Counted from the first letter of the stretch, positions 25,385-34,236 are shown. The stretch is 38,939 nt of DNA from CAYYAQ01 sp964469555 (GCA_964469555.1 CAYYAQ010000031.1:1-38939), one strand, 5' to 3'. The notes: generated by a model from the sequence alone, not told the origin. A program made the numbers and translations.

Positions 25385-26338
25385 ATGCGAATCGCGCCAG
25401 TTCTCGTCGCGGCCATCCTTACGGCCGCGCACACTTCCGCTCAGTCAGCGCCATCGATCGGCTGGCGAATCGCGAAGCTGGAGAACCCCACAAAGCAAGG
25501 CAAGAAGGTGCTGAACGCCGTCGTGCACTACCCGGCGAAGGTCGGCTCGAAACGCCCGCGGAACGCCGCACTCGCCGCAGGAATGACCATCTTCCCGGTG
25601 ATCGTGTTCCTGCACGGCTACGGCGCATCGGGCGGGATGATGGTTTCGATCGGGCAGCACTTCGCCGAGCACGGCTACGTCGTCGTGCTGACGAACACCA
25701 CCCGCAAGGATCGCAAGAAACAGGCGATCAACGCGAGCGCGTTTTTCGACGCACTCGAGAAGGTGAACAAGGACAAGGAGTCATTCTTCGCCGGGCGACT
25801 CGACATGAAACGCGTCGGGATCTCCGGCCATTCCATGGGTGGCGGCAACACCCTGCGGGTGCTTGCCAAAGACAATCCGGGCTACAAAGCTGGCTTCTGT
25901 TTCGCACCGTGGACGACAAGGGGTGCGGGCGAGGACGAGTACATCGCCCGGTTCACGAAGAACGTCGACGTCCCTCTAGCGATCGTGCACGGCGTCAAGG
26001 ACAAGGTGCTGCCGTGGAAGGAGAACGCGGTGCGACTCTACGACGCGGTGAAGAAGGACAAGGCATTCCGGTCGCTCTGGGTGCTCGGCGACAAGGCGAC
26101 CCACGTCAACATCGCGGTCCCGTCGATGCTGCGCCGCGCCAGCGACCCCACGTTTCAACTCTGCTCCGGCATGGCGACCGCGTTCTTCGACCGCTTCCTC
26201 AAGGGCAAGAAGAAGGCACTCGATAGGTTCCTCGACCCGAAGAAGAAGCCGAAGGGCGTCGAGGCCTTGCACATGAACGCGTCGCAAGGCGCTGAGAAGA
26301 CGGCAGGCGAGTCAGCGAAGGAACGCCAGAGCGCCTGA
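25385..26338 (+). CDS. secreted alpha/beta hydrolase (cutinase/dienelactone-hydrolase-like)
   Basis: A 317-residue exported esterase-like enzyme. The signal peptide MRIAPVLVAAILTAAHTSA is cleaved near SAQ. The fold markers are FLHGYGASGG (oxyanion region, about residue 75), the nucleophile elbow GHSMGGG with Ser150, a probable acid Asp206 in GVKDKVLPW and the catalytic His240 in KATHVNI. The arrangement matches the PET-hydrolase/cutinase and dienelactone-hydrolase group, which cleave esters including polymer esters; the true substrate cannot be read. The last 40 residues are lysine-rich. It converges on the CotH gene across a hairpin. Confidence 0.9.
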   Translation: MRIAPVLVAAILTAAHTSAQSAPSIGWRIAKLENPTKQGKKVLNAVVHYPAKVGSKRPRNAALAAGMTIFPVIVFLHGYGASGGMMVSIGQHFAEHGYVVVLTNTTRKDRKKQAINASAFFDALEKVNKDKESFFAGRLDMKRVGISGHSMGGGNTLRVLAKDNPGYKAGFCFAPWTTRGAGEDEYIARFTKNVDVPLAIVHGVKDKVLPWKENAVRLYDAVKKDKAFRSLWVLGDKATHVNIAVPSMLRRASDPTFQLCSGMATAFFDRFLKGKKKALDRFLDPKKKPKGVEALHMNASQGAEKTAGESAKERQSA

Positions 26339-26349
26339 CACGCTCTGGC
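26325..26349. terminator. hairpin between convergent genes
   Basis: GCCAGAGCG and CGCTCTGGC form a perfect 9-bp stem with a 7-base loop, CCTGACA, which contains the stop of the hydrolase gene. The stem lies between the converging stops at 26338 and 26352, fitting a two-way terminator, although neither side has a good T-tract. Confidence 0.5.
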
Positions 26350-26351
26350 TC

Positions 26352-27854
26352 CTAGTCCTGTTTGAGAGCGGGGCTCGCCAGGAGGAACTCGCGGCGCTCC
26401 GCGAAGAACTTCTCCAGTCCCGGCCTGCGGTCGCTGCCCTGACTCAGGGCTTCCACGAAGGCCTCGTAGCCGTAGAGCGCCTTGTCGTCCGCCTTGACGA
26501 TCGGCTCGATCTGCCTGCGCCACTTCGCGATCAGCGGCGAGACTTTCTTCCAGTCGACCCAGGTATCGAGCAACTCGCGGCAGTTCTTCAGGTACTGCGC
26601 CCGCCACTCCGGGACAGCGAGGAGCTTGCTTGACAGCGCCGCGCGTTCTTCATCGGCTCGCGCCAACGGATCCATGATCGCGCCGCGCGCGCGCCGACGA
26701 CGCGCGCCCTCGCGACCGAAACCGCCGGGTCCGCCGCCGTAGTTGAACGCCTCGTTGTTGTCCCGGAACAACGGATAGAACCGACCGGACGGATGCAAGT
26801 AGAGCGCGTAGTCGCTGCCGCGATAGTGGTAGCCATCGCCGTCCATCAAGATGTTGTCCACCGCGAGGTATCGCAGCGCGTGATCGACATCGAGGATCTT
26901 CGGTAGCTTCTTGCGAAGCTCATCGGGCGAACTCTTGCTCAGCGTCTCGCACAGGTTCATCAGTGCCTTCCACGCCTTCTTCTTCGACTTCGCCGACTTC
27001 AGTTCGTACTTCGTCTGATAGTCCTTCGCTTTCGAGCCCTGGTAGGCCAACGCCGCCTCGCCGCTGAAGTTTGGGCCGATCTTCCAGCGCGCTCCCTTGC
27101 GCGTCTTGAACGCCTGCTCGATGAAGTCCTTGTTCAACTGCTGGTCGTTGATGTAGAGACCCCAGCTCTCGCCGTTGATCACGAGGTGCACAAAGCAGGC
27201 TTTCGTCATCGCCACGTAGTGACTCGCGATGTGTGAGAACAGCACGGTCCGCATGAAGGACGGATCGGCGTGCCCGTTCAGCAGGTTGACCGTCTTGTGA
27301 CCCGCGAGCTTCTGCTTCGGATTCGTGTAGTCGAGTGAAATCGAGAACGACTTCTTCTTGCGGTTCGTGATCGAGAAGTACGACGACGACCCCCGGAAGT
27401 GCACGCCAACCCCGGGGTACTCCTTGCCGTCGACGGTGAGCTTGGCCGGCACGTCGACGTCGGTCCGATAGAACAGCGCCATCTCCTCCGCCCACTTCGG
27501 ATTTTCGAAGTCGAGGAAGACCGTGCGAATCACGTCGACGTCGAAGAGCTCACGGTCGGCGTAGTGCTTCACGCTGTCCCGGGCGATCTGGCGCGGTTTC
27601 AGCTTGGTCTCCGGCGCGGGACGACTGCGACGCCGCCGCGGCGGGTTCTTCTGCTGCTCCTCCTTCACCCAGTACATTGCCGCCGACCGCTCCTTGCCCT
27701 CGAGCCGACCCGTCTTGTTGACGTCGAATTGCTTGACGAGCTTCTTCTTCGCGAAGCGAGGCACCGGGCTCGGCGGGCGGGCGGGGGTCTGGGCTTCGAG
27801 CGCCGGCGCCAGGAACAACGAGAAGAGGACGAAAGCGTGCGTATGATGTGTCAT
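26352..27854 (-). CDS. secreted CotH-family protein kinase with an EF-hand-like segment
   Basis: A 500-residue exported member of the CotH family (spore coat protein H), atypical kinases that phosphorylate extracellular proteins. Signal peptide MTHHTHAFVLFSLFLAPALEA. An EF-hand/dockerin-like loop, QFDVNKTGRLEGKER (about residues 42-56), comes first. The kinase domain shows FRGSSSYFSITNRKKKSFSISL (the conserved RG-S and K..F.I positions), LNGHADPSFMRTVL, the NGESWGLY strand, and the core DNILMDGDGYHYRGSDYALYLHPSGRFYPLFRDNNEAF, in which the acidic residues are the expected catalytic and metal ligands. A polyglycine/arginine-rich loop follows (GGGPGG). Substrates are unknown; it is one of the few possible modifiers of secreted proteins here. 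Confidence 0.9.
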   Translation of the reverse strand: MTHHTHAFVLFSLFLAPALEAQTPARPPSPVPRFAKKKLVKQFDVNKTGRLEGKERSAAMYWVKEEQQKNPPRRRRSRPAPETKLKPRQIARDSVKHYADRELFDVDVIRTVFLDFENPKWAEEMALFYRTDVDVPAKLTVDGKEYPGVGVHFRGSSSYFSITNRKKKSFSISLDYTNPKQKLAGHKTVNLLNGHADPSFMRTVLFSHIASHYVAMTKACFVHLVINGESWGLYINDQQLNKDFIEQAFKTRKGARWKIGPNFSGEAALAYQGSKAKDYQTKYELKSAKSKKKAWKALMNLCETLSKSSPDELRKKLPKILDVDHALRYLAVDNILMDGDGYHYRGSDYALYLHPSGRFYPLFRDNNEAFNYGGGPGGFGREGARRRRARGAIMDPLARADEERAALSSKLLAVPEWRAQYLKNCRELLDTWVDWKKVSPLIAKWRRQIEPIVKADDKALYGYEAFVEALSQGSDRRPGLEKFFAERREFLLASPALKQD

Positions 27855-27972
27855 GGAGATCAGGAGGTGCGCCGATCAGCGAGCAAGCTGCGCGTAGTGG
27901 TAGTGCGACTGCAAGGTAAGCGCCAGAGCGAGAGCCGTGCGAATGTTCATGATCTGGTCCAACGGGTTCTGA

Positions 27973-29520
27973 TCACTTCTTGCGGAGGAACCGCTTCCAC
28001 TTCACCGTGACGTCGTTCTTCGCCGGGGGCCCGGACGTGCTCCGCCCTTCACCCACGAGCTCCGACATCAGCTTGGTGAGCTCCGCGACGACGTCGGTCT
28101 TCTCCGCGTAGAGGTTCTTCGACTCCGCGAGGTCTCTGCCCAGGTGGAACAGCTGCCCGGGCAACTTGTCCCGTCCCTTGGCCCAGCCGCCGGAGCCGGG
28201 GCCAAAGATCAACTTCCAGCCGCCGCGGCGGATCGAGAGCAACCCACTCATCGACTGGCTGATCGCGTGCTCGCGGATCGGAGTGTCCTTGCCTTCGAGC
28301 AACGGGTGCAAGTTGAAGCTGTCCTCCCCGGCCATCGGCGGAACTTCGACACCGGCCATGGACGCGCACGTCGCCATGATGTCTGCCTGATGCGCGAGCT
28401 GACCGCACACCGTGCCGGGCTTCACGACGCCGGGCCATCGCACGATGAACGCGACGCGGTGACCGCCTTCCCAGACATCCGACTTGTAGCCGCGCAGCGG
28501 CCCACTCGGGTAGTGCCCCATCTTCTCGAGCGCCTTCGCGCCGACGTAGGGCGCACACCCATTGTCGCTCGTGAAGATCACGATGGTCTGCTTCGCTTCG
28601 CCGCTCTTCTCGATCGCGTCGAGAACGCGCCCGATCACGGCATCGGTTTCCATGACGAAGTCGGCGTAGAGGTTGAGCTCGCTCTTGCCCAACCACTCGT
28701 TGTTCACGGAGAGCGGCGTGTGCGGCGCGGTCAACGGCATGTAGAGGAAGTACGGCTCCGACTTCTTGGCCGCCGCGGTGATGAACTTCGACGCGCGATC
28801 ACCGAGCGCCGGCAAGATCGGCTCGAGCTTCCAGTCCGCGAGGGCGGGTCCCTGGAGGCTGGCCTGGTTGTTCTTCAAGAGCCGCGCGGGCATGAACTCC
28901 GACGGGATGCCCACGGTGCGGTCGTTCTCGATGAAGCAGAACGGAGGCCAGTTGGGCACGTCCGTGCCGAAGTACTGGTCGAACCCGCGCGTGATCGGTC
29001 CCCCGGCGATCGGCTTGGAGAACGCCTTGTTCCACGCGGCTCGATGGGCGTCGGTCGCGGTGGCGTCCTTCTTGCCGCCGAAGAACTTCTTGTCCTTGCT
29101 GTCGATCGGCCAATCCCATCCGAGATGCCACTTGCCGACGCAGGCGGTCTGGTAGCCGTGGGACTTCAACATTCCGGCGACCGTGAGGCGGTCCGGCGCG
29201 ATCAGCGGCTTGCCCCACTTCCCGACGATCCCTCGCTGCAGGCGCGTGCGCCAGTGGTAGCGACCCGTCAAGAGCGTGTAGCGCGACGGCGAACACACTC
29301 CCGAGCTCGAGTGAGCGTCGGTGAATCGCATGCCCTGCGCGGCGAGGCGGTCGATGTGTGGAGTCAGGATCTTGCCCCGCTCGGGGTTGTAGCAAGACAC
29401 GTCCCCGTAGCCGAGATCGTCCGCATAGATGACGACGATGTTGGGCTTGTCCTGCGCGGTGACCGCTGCGCTCAAGACCGAGGTGAAGAGGAATGCCGCG
29501 AGAGGGAGGTGCCGTCTCAT
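27973..29520 (-). CDS. S1-family arylsulfatase, secreted
   Basis: Complete 515-residue sulfatase with signal peptide MRRHLPLAAFLFTSVLSAAVTA. YADDLGYGD holds metal ligands, and SSSGVCSPSRYTLLTGRYHWRTRL marks the active site with the formylglycine precursor at Cys76. GKWHLGWDWP carries the lysine/histidine pair and FTSDNGCAPYVG the second metal site. The stretch RTRLQRGIVGKWGKPL is typical of arylsulfatase-A-like enzymes active on aryl or carbohydrate sulfates. Insertions (about residues 130-165 and 210-235) lengthen it against the other sulfatases here. A -10-like GATACT lies 30 bases upstream. It is separated from the CotH gene by 118 bases without a feature that I can see. Confidence 0.95.
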   Translation of the reverse strand: MRRHLPLAAFLFTSVLSAAVTAQDKPNIVVIYADDLGYGDVSCYNPERGKILTPHIDRLAAQGMRFTDAHSSSGVCSPSRYTLLTGRYHWRTRLQRGIVGKWGKPLIAPDRLTVAGMLKSHGYQTACVGKWHLGWDWPIDSKDKKFFGGKKDATATDAHRAAWNKAFSKPIAGGPITRGFDQYFGTDVPNWPPFCFIENDRTVGIPSEFMPARLLKNNQASLQGPALADWKLEPILPALGDRASKFITAAAKKSEPYFLYMPLTAPHTPLSVNNEWLGKSELNLYADFVMETDAVIGRVLDAIEKSGEAKQTIVIFTSDNGCAPYVGAKALEKMGHYPSGPLRGYKSDVWEGGHRVAFIVRWPGVVKPGTVCGQLAHQADIMATCASMAGVEVPPMAGEDSFNLHPLLEGKDTPIREHAISQSMSGLLSIRRGGWKLIFGPGSGGWAKGRDKLPGQLFHLGRDLAESKNLYAEKTDVVAELTKLMSELVGEGRSTSGPPAKNDVTVKWKRFLRKK

Positions 29521-29688
29521 TGTGTCGCTTTCGGGGGTCGGGCAAGAGTATCCAAACGCATGCCCAAAGCAGCAAGGACCCTCGGTCGGGACATCCCTTC
29601 TGACGTCGCACCCCCCGTTACGCCGGAACCGAGGGTGCTACACTGGCTGACGCGGCGTCTCGACCTTGTCCCTGTCGGAGGTAGTCAC

Positions 29689-29937
29689 ATGACCGCTCAC
29701 CGCTTGCCTCTCGTTCCCCTCGTGGCGATGGTTCTCGCGGCCCTGCCCGGTGTGCTAGCGCGTTCCCTTCCGGCCCAAGGAGTCAAGGTCGATTGGATTC
29801 CGTCGACGAAGCAGGTGACGCACAACACCGAAGTCACTCGGATCCTCACGGGCGTCGGCTGGGTCACGGTGAAAGGAGGCCTCTTCGCCTGCCTGGCACG
29901 GAATCGAGAGAATTCGCCCTACTCCCGCGTGTCGTAG
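29689..29937 (+). pseudogene. N-terminal fragment of a secreted protein
   Basis: GGAGG sits seven bases before the ATG at 29689, and TACACT (29636-29641) is a possible -10. The product starts with a signal peptide (MTAHRLPLVPLVAMVLAALPGVLA) and a mature start QGVKVDWIPSTKQVTHN, then by about 29885 it turns into the antisense of the Dabb gene and stops at 29937. The first roughly 65 codons look genuine and well signalled, the last roughly 17 do not. It is best read as the 5' part of a secreted gene whose remainder is missing. Confidence 0.5.
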
Positions 29938-30233
29938 ACGATCACGCGTTCGAAGTGCGGACCGAACCTGTCGCGAAACGTGTCGTGCACCGGGTCGGAC
30001 TGCCACGCGGTGGCGACCTCCTCGTTCGCGAACACGAGCGCACTCATCACCTGGTAGGAACCGTCGACGACGTCGCGGTCGGTTCCCGCAGGGCGACCGA
30101 CGAACACGTGCTCGACGCCGTTCACCTGTGAGATCTCCTCTTTGTAGAACTTCGCGATCTCGGCGGCGGTGTCATCCGGTGCTTCGGCCTTGAGCCAGAA
30201 GACAACGGCGTGCATCAATCGTGCGACGGTCAT
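29919..30233 (-). CDS. Dabb-family (stress-responsive alpha/beta barrel) protein
   Basis: A complete 104-residue ferredoxin-fold dimer of the Dabb family. The opening MHAVVFWLKAEAPDDTAAEIAKFYKEE, the middle VEHVFVGRPAGTDRDVVDGSYQVMSALVF and the closing AWQSDPVHDTFRDRFGPHFERVIVYD follow the family pattern of a strand, two helices and the HxxF..... end. Members are small cytoplasmic proteins, some of which are monooxygenase-like or lyase-like; no specific reaction can be assigned. Start is 30233, or the next ATG 18 bases in. It lies nine bases before the sulfatase stop at 30243. Confidence 0.85.
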   Translation of the reverse strand: MTVARLMHAVVFWLKAEAPDDTAAEIAKFYKEEISQVNGVEHVFVGRPAGTDRDVVDGSYQVMSALVFANEEVATAWQSDPVHDTFRDRFGPHFERVIVYDTRE

Positions 30234-30242
30234 CGCCGGATC

Positions 30243-31721
30243 CTAGCGCTTCCTGCCCGCGTCTACTCGACCAGCTTTGGCGCTCTTCTTGCGACGTCCC
30301 GGAGCCCGGGGTCGCGGGGTCCCACGCACCGGCGCGCGGGAGCCGTCCTTTCTGGGCATCAACGTCCGCGGCGACTTCGCGACACCGACCGGTCGGCAAC
30401 CGTCCCCCTTCGTCTCCCCATCGCCGAGGTCGAGCCGTGCTGCTTGCATCAACTTCGACAACCGATCGACGACTTTCGGGTGCTTCGCCACGACGTTGTC
30501 CTTCTCGCCGATGTCGCGACCGAGATGAAACAGCCGCCGCACGCCGTTGGGACGCGGCGGAACGTGGAGCTTCCACAATCCCGAACGGACCGCCATCAGC
30601 CGATTGCGGCGGTAGTAGTAGAACAGGTCGGTGGGCGACCGCGCGCCTTCCGTGCCGAGCAACAGCGGGACGATGTCGCCGCCATCGAGCTTCCGCCCCT
30701 TCGGCAACGCGGCGCGGGCGAGCCCCGCGAACGACGGCAGCAGATCCATCGTGCTCGTGATCTCGTCACTCGTCTTGCCGGCGGGTACGTGGTCCGGCCA
30801 GCGCACGATGCAGGGCACGCGGACACCACCTTCGAACGTGCTCCCCTTCTTCGCGCGCAACGGTCCCGACGACCCGCGCGCCGCACCGTTGTCGGAGGTG
30901 AACAGCACGAGCGTGTTCTCGTCGAGGCCCAGCCGCTTCAACGTCTTCAAGATCTCGCCCGTACTCCAGTCGATCTCTTCGATCGCGTCGCCGAGGATCC
31001 CGTTCTCCGACTTGCCTTTGAAGTTTGCTCCAGCGTGCAGCGGCACATGCACCATCGTGTGCGGCAGGTAGAGGAAGAATGGTCTCTCCTTGTTCCGCTC
31101 GATGAACGCGACAGCCTCCCTCGTGTACTCGCCCGTCAACAACGACTGGTCTGCGGCCTCGCGCAGCACCTTCTCTCCACGCATCAACGGCAGTGGCGGG
31201 AAGTTCCGATCCTCCGGTCGCCGCGCGGGGAACATGTCGTTCGAGTACGGCACGCCGAAGAATTCGTCGAAGCCCTGACGGGTCGGCAGGAACTGCGGCT
31301 GGTCGCCGAGGTGCCACTTTCCGATGCACGCGGTGGTGTAGCCCTTCGTCTTCAGCACTTCCGCGATCGTGACCTCATCGGGGTGCAGACCGTTCGTGTC
31401 GCCGGGCATGAGCACACCGTGCCACGACCCCTGGTGCAACCCGACGCGCTTCGGATAGCTACCGGTCATCAGCGCGGCGCGCGACGGCGTGCACACCGGC
31501 GCCGCGTAGAAGCTCGTGAGGAGCGTCCCCTCCTTCGCCATCTGATCGAGAACCGGCGTCCTGTTCTTCTTGGAACCGAACGGGCCGATGTCGCCGTAGC
31601 CTAGGTCGTCGACGAAGATCACGACGAAGTTCGGGGGTCGTTGTTCTTGCGCGCGGGGAACGGCGCACGCAGCGAGAACGAAGGCGACCAGAGCGCTGCC
31701 GAAGAAGTTACGAGCGAGCAT
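30243..31721 (-). CDS. S1-family arylsulfatase with a basic C-terminal tail
   Basis: A 492-residue sulfatase. The ATG at 31721 opens MLARNFFGSALVAFVLAACA, in which LAAC is a possible lipobox (Cys19). FVDDLGYGDIG and PVCTPSRAALMTGSYPKR identify the active site, with the formylglycine precursor at Cys77. GKWHLGDQPQFLP and FTSDNGAARGSSGPLRAKKG follow the pattern of arylsulfatase A and its relatives. The last roughly 45 residues after RPVGVAKSP are rich in Arg and Lys (RKDGSRAPVRGTP, RPRAPGRRKKSAKAGR), unlike the other four enzymes here. That tail could bind acidic polysaccharide or the envelope; this is an inference. A very long minus-strand frame continues upstream but is only antisense to the genes at 31896-33932. 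Confidence 0.93.
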   Translation of the reverse strand: MLARNFFGSALVAFVLAACAVPRAQEQRPPNFVVIFVDDLGYGDIGPFGSKKNRTPVLDQMAKEGTLLTSFYAAPVCTPSRAALMTGSYPKRVGLHQGSWHGVLMPGDTNGLHPDEVTIAEVLKTKGYTTACIGKWHLGDQPQFLPTRQGFDEFFGVPYSNDMFPARRPEDRNFPPLPLMRGEKVLREAADQSLLTGEYTREAVAFIERNKERPFFLYLPHTMVHVPLHAGANFKGKSENGILGDAIEEIDWSTGEILKTLKRLGLDENTLVLFTSDNGAARGSSGPLRAKKGSTFEGGVRVPCIVRWPDHVPAGKTSDEITSTMDLLPSFAGLARAALPKGRKLDGGDIVPLLLGTEGARSPTDLFYYYRRNRLMAVRSGLWKLHVPPRPNGVRRLFHLGRDIGEKDNVVAKHPKVVDRLSKLMQAARLDLGDGETKGDGCRPVGVAKSPRTLMPRKDGSRAPVRGTPRPRAPGRRKKSAKAGRVDAGRKR

Positions 31722-31895
31722 GGCCGAGCCAGCGTCCCCGCTTCGTACGCGCGGCGCAAGCTGCGGTCGCCGACTCGAACGGGAAGATCGAAATTCTGGA
31801 AGACGCCCGTAACCACTCGGCCATCGGGAACCACTGGACCGTGGAGGGGCAACCTCGCCGCTCCGACGAACAGTGGCTTGACAAAGGAGAAGCTG

Positions 31896-32408
31896 ATGCA
31901 GGTATTTGTCTTTCGAACGAGTTGGGTCCGCGTGGGATCGATCGTCACCGTTCTCGCTGCCGCGAGCCTGGGTCTCGCCGCGACCTCGGACAACCGCGAC
32001 TGTCCCAATTCGGGGATCACGGAGATCGCTTCCACGATCAGGTATGGCGGCATGAAGACGTGCGGCACCGGCCTGAAGATCTCCACCGGAGGGCTGACGG
32101 TGAACAACCCGAAAAGCCAGTGTCCGTACTTCGCCATCTACGAGCCGGTGCACCACTTCCCCACACACAAGGTCGGCTTCAAGGCGGTGCCGGCTGGCCA
32201 GGTGCCGATCACCATGATCTCGTTCAAGTGCGCGGACAGGTGGCTGCTCGGCTTCATCCCCATTCCGATCGGCAGCGAATGCACTGTCTCGGGGACGAAG
32301 AACGCGGGGTCCATCCAGAACTACCTCGAGCTCTCGTGCAACGGCGGACGGAACCGAGGTGAACCTGGCACGAACGGCGGGCGCGGCAAGCTCCCGGGAG
32401 GCAAGTAG
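31896..32408 (+). CDS. small secreted cysteine-rich protein
   Basis: A 170-residue protein of unknown function. GGAGA lies six bases before the ATG at 31896, which is well supported. A signal peptide or anchor (VRVGSIVTVLAAASLGLA) is followed by a mature region with six cysteines in the contexts RDCPNS, KTCGTG, SQCPYF, FKCADR, SECTVS and LSCNGG, enough for three disulfides, and a Gly/Arg-rich tail. I recognise no family. The stop is three bases before the next ATG (32412), so the two are co-transcribed. A divergent promoter region with the sulfatase at 31721 lies in between (31722-31895), in which I saw no strong element. Confidence 0.75.
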   Translation: MQVFVFRTSWVRVGSIVTVLAAASLGLAATSDNRDCPNSGITEIASTIRYGGMKTCGTGLKISTGGLTVNNPKSQCPYFAIYEPVHHFPTHKVGFKAVPAGQVPITMISFKCADRWLLGFIPIPIGSECTVSGTKNAGSIQNYLELSCNGGRNRGEPGTNGGRGKLPGGK

Positions 32409-32411
32409 GCG

Positions 32412-33932
32412 ATGACCGGCCAGTTCGAGAGTCAGGGTGAGCGCCGGCTCGGTCGGCGCATCGTCGCGGTCATATTCGCAGGCGTGACGATCGCGGGCTT
32501 GTGGGCGTGTTGGCCGCGCGAACCCACCGTCCCCTCGGTGACACCGAAGCTCGTTAGTCCGGACCCGTGGACACCAGGAGAGGGCGACGACGAGGACTCG
32601 CCGCTCCCGCGCTTCATCGAAGACGAGTTGCGGGCGATGGTGAAGGCCGGGGAGTCGACACCCCAGACCGGTGACGTAGCCGACTTCGACGCACTGCTCG
32701 AACAACTCGTCGCGATCACCGTGATGGCACACGACGCGGCGAAGGCTGATGACGGCGCGAAAATCGAGCGCCTCGAAGAACCAGGCAACGCGATCCTCCG
32801 GCGCATCCTCACCCACGTCGAGGACCCGGACAACATGGCGCTGTTCTAGCTGACGGGGCTCCCTTCGGAGGACACGACCCTTTGCGGCACGGCACGCCGA
32901 CACCTCTGCCTCGGAATCCTGCGCCGGGGCCTCGAGCGGAGGCTCATGGGCTTCGAGACCGGCGGCAGCCGCGACCCGCTCGATCACCTCGTGCGGACCA
33001 TGCTCGAGTCGATCCCGCAAGACGAAGTCGTCGCTGGCGACCTCTCGAAACTGCTGACGGGCACGAGGTATCTCGGCGTCGCCCACGAAGCGCCTGTCCT
33101 CGACGTGGTCGCGTTGGCGGCGGAGGATCGCTACCTGATCCCTTGGGTCACCGGCATCCTCCAGACACTCTGGGACAACCTGCAGGCGGAGGGCGCCCGC
33201 ACCTCGGAGGAACTGATCCACCTCGCGTTGATGTTCCGATCGGACGCCAATCGGGCGAAGCGGTTGGTCGCGCTGCGGCACCTGCTCGTCGCCGGCGGGG
33301 GGCGATACCGCGAGCTCGTGTTGCATGAAGTCGTCTCCACAAGGGACGAGGAGCTCTGCGCCGAGTTGACGATGACGGTCGCCACGAAGCTCCCACCACA
33401 AAAGGCGATCACCACGCTCGAACGTCTGAGCATGGTGACGACACGGCAACTGATGCCGGCATTCATGACACTCGGCGAGCGTAAGCCACGAATTCTGGTC
33501 GAAGCGTACGAGCGGAATCTCGCGGACGGCACGCGGGCGGACTACCGCGCGGAGTTGGTCACCGGCGCGGGGTTTGGCGGCGGTTCGGTCGGGTTGAAGG
33601 TCGCGAGGATGGCGTTCGAACACGACCCGGATCCGACGGTGCGGTCACGGGCGATGTTTGCGCTGACGGGACAGGCCGGCGCCGCCGAGGGTGAGAAGAT
33701 CCTGATGGCGGCGCTCGACGACCCGGCGTTCGCCAAACATCCGGGGCGGCTGGGTCAGGTCGTGCTCGCGTTGCAGAACCTGGTCGCCACGGGGAACCCG
33801 AACGCGGTGGACCGTGTGGGCCGGCGGCTGAAGGGGATGGGCCAACTGGATGCAGAGGATCGACGTCGGCTCGAGATGATCCTCGAACACGCCCTGCCGA
33901 AGAGTGGCGGGCAGCGGAGGAGCGGGAAGTGA
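32412..33932 (+). CDS. HEAT-like repeat protein interrupted by an in-frame TAG
   Basis: Translation from ATG 32412 (GGGAGG ten bases upstream) gives 145 residues: an N-terminal anchor (RIVAVIFAGVTIAGLWACWP), an acidic proline-rich linker, then helices such as FDALLEQLVAITVMAHDA and AILRRILTHVEDPDNMALF. A TAG at 32847-32849 follows, but the same frame goes on unbroken (LTGLPSEDTTLCG, RRHLCLGILRRGLERR) into the long helical part from 32946: LVRTMLESIPQDEVVA, YLIPWVTGILQTLWDNL, LVALRHLLVAGGG, VRSRAMFALTGQAGAAEGEKILMAAL, ending 33932. The helical repeat style is of HEAT/ARM type. Reading the TAG as a sense codon (for example TTG, leucine) gives one 506-residue protein. If TAG is real, a downstream ATG (32946) lacks a good ribosome site. 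Confidence 0.6.
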
Positions 33933-34071
33933 ACGCGGGGACGCATTCCTGTGGCTGCGTTCCTCAAGGTCGCGAGGGCTGCCGTGTTGTGCTGAGCCTG
34001 TGCGATCCGTGCCAACCGCGTGGAGCGCGGGGTCGACTCCACTCGATGAGGGTGGAGGAGAAGGCGGACGG

Positions 34072-34236
34072 CTACTTCTTCTTCTCGTTGTGAATCGTGT
34101 GCTTGCGCAGGCGCGGGCAGTACTTGCTCAAGCTCAGCTTCGGCGTGCCAGGCTTCTTGCGGATCGTGTAGTTCCGTTCTCCGGTCTCGGAGCAAACCAG
34201 GTGGACGATCTCTCGTTTCTTCTTGGGCTTGGCCAT
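34072..34236 (-). CDS. rpmG: 50S ribosomal protein bL33, zinc-free type
   Basis: A 54-residue ribosomal protein of the large subunit. The ATG at 34236 is preceded by GGGGAGAGAG, a strong ribosome site. The sequence begins MAKPKKKREIVHLVCSETGERNYTI and ends PRLRKHTIHNEKKK. In zinc-binding bL33 the two pairs are CxxC and CxxC; here they are CSET and CPRL, so half of the ligands are lost. This is the zinc-independent form, which replaces the zinc form under metal limitation in some bacteria; with only one copy visible, this cannot be tested here. The usual neighbours (tRNA-Trp, secE, nusG, tuf) are not in the window. Confidence 0.93.
   Translation of the reverse strand: MAKPKKKREIVHLVCSETGERNYTIRKKPGTPKLSLSKYCPRLRKHTIHNEKKK

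Noticed and set aside
28144..29937. A 597-codon plus-strand open frame
   Set aside because: It is antisense to a clear sulfatase; only its last 82 codons, with their own ribosome site, look real.
30243..33623. A 1126-codon minus-strand open frame
   Set aside because: Only the last 492 codons are the sulfatase; upstream it is antisense to the genes at 31896-33932 with no family pattern, a product of high GC.
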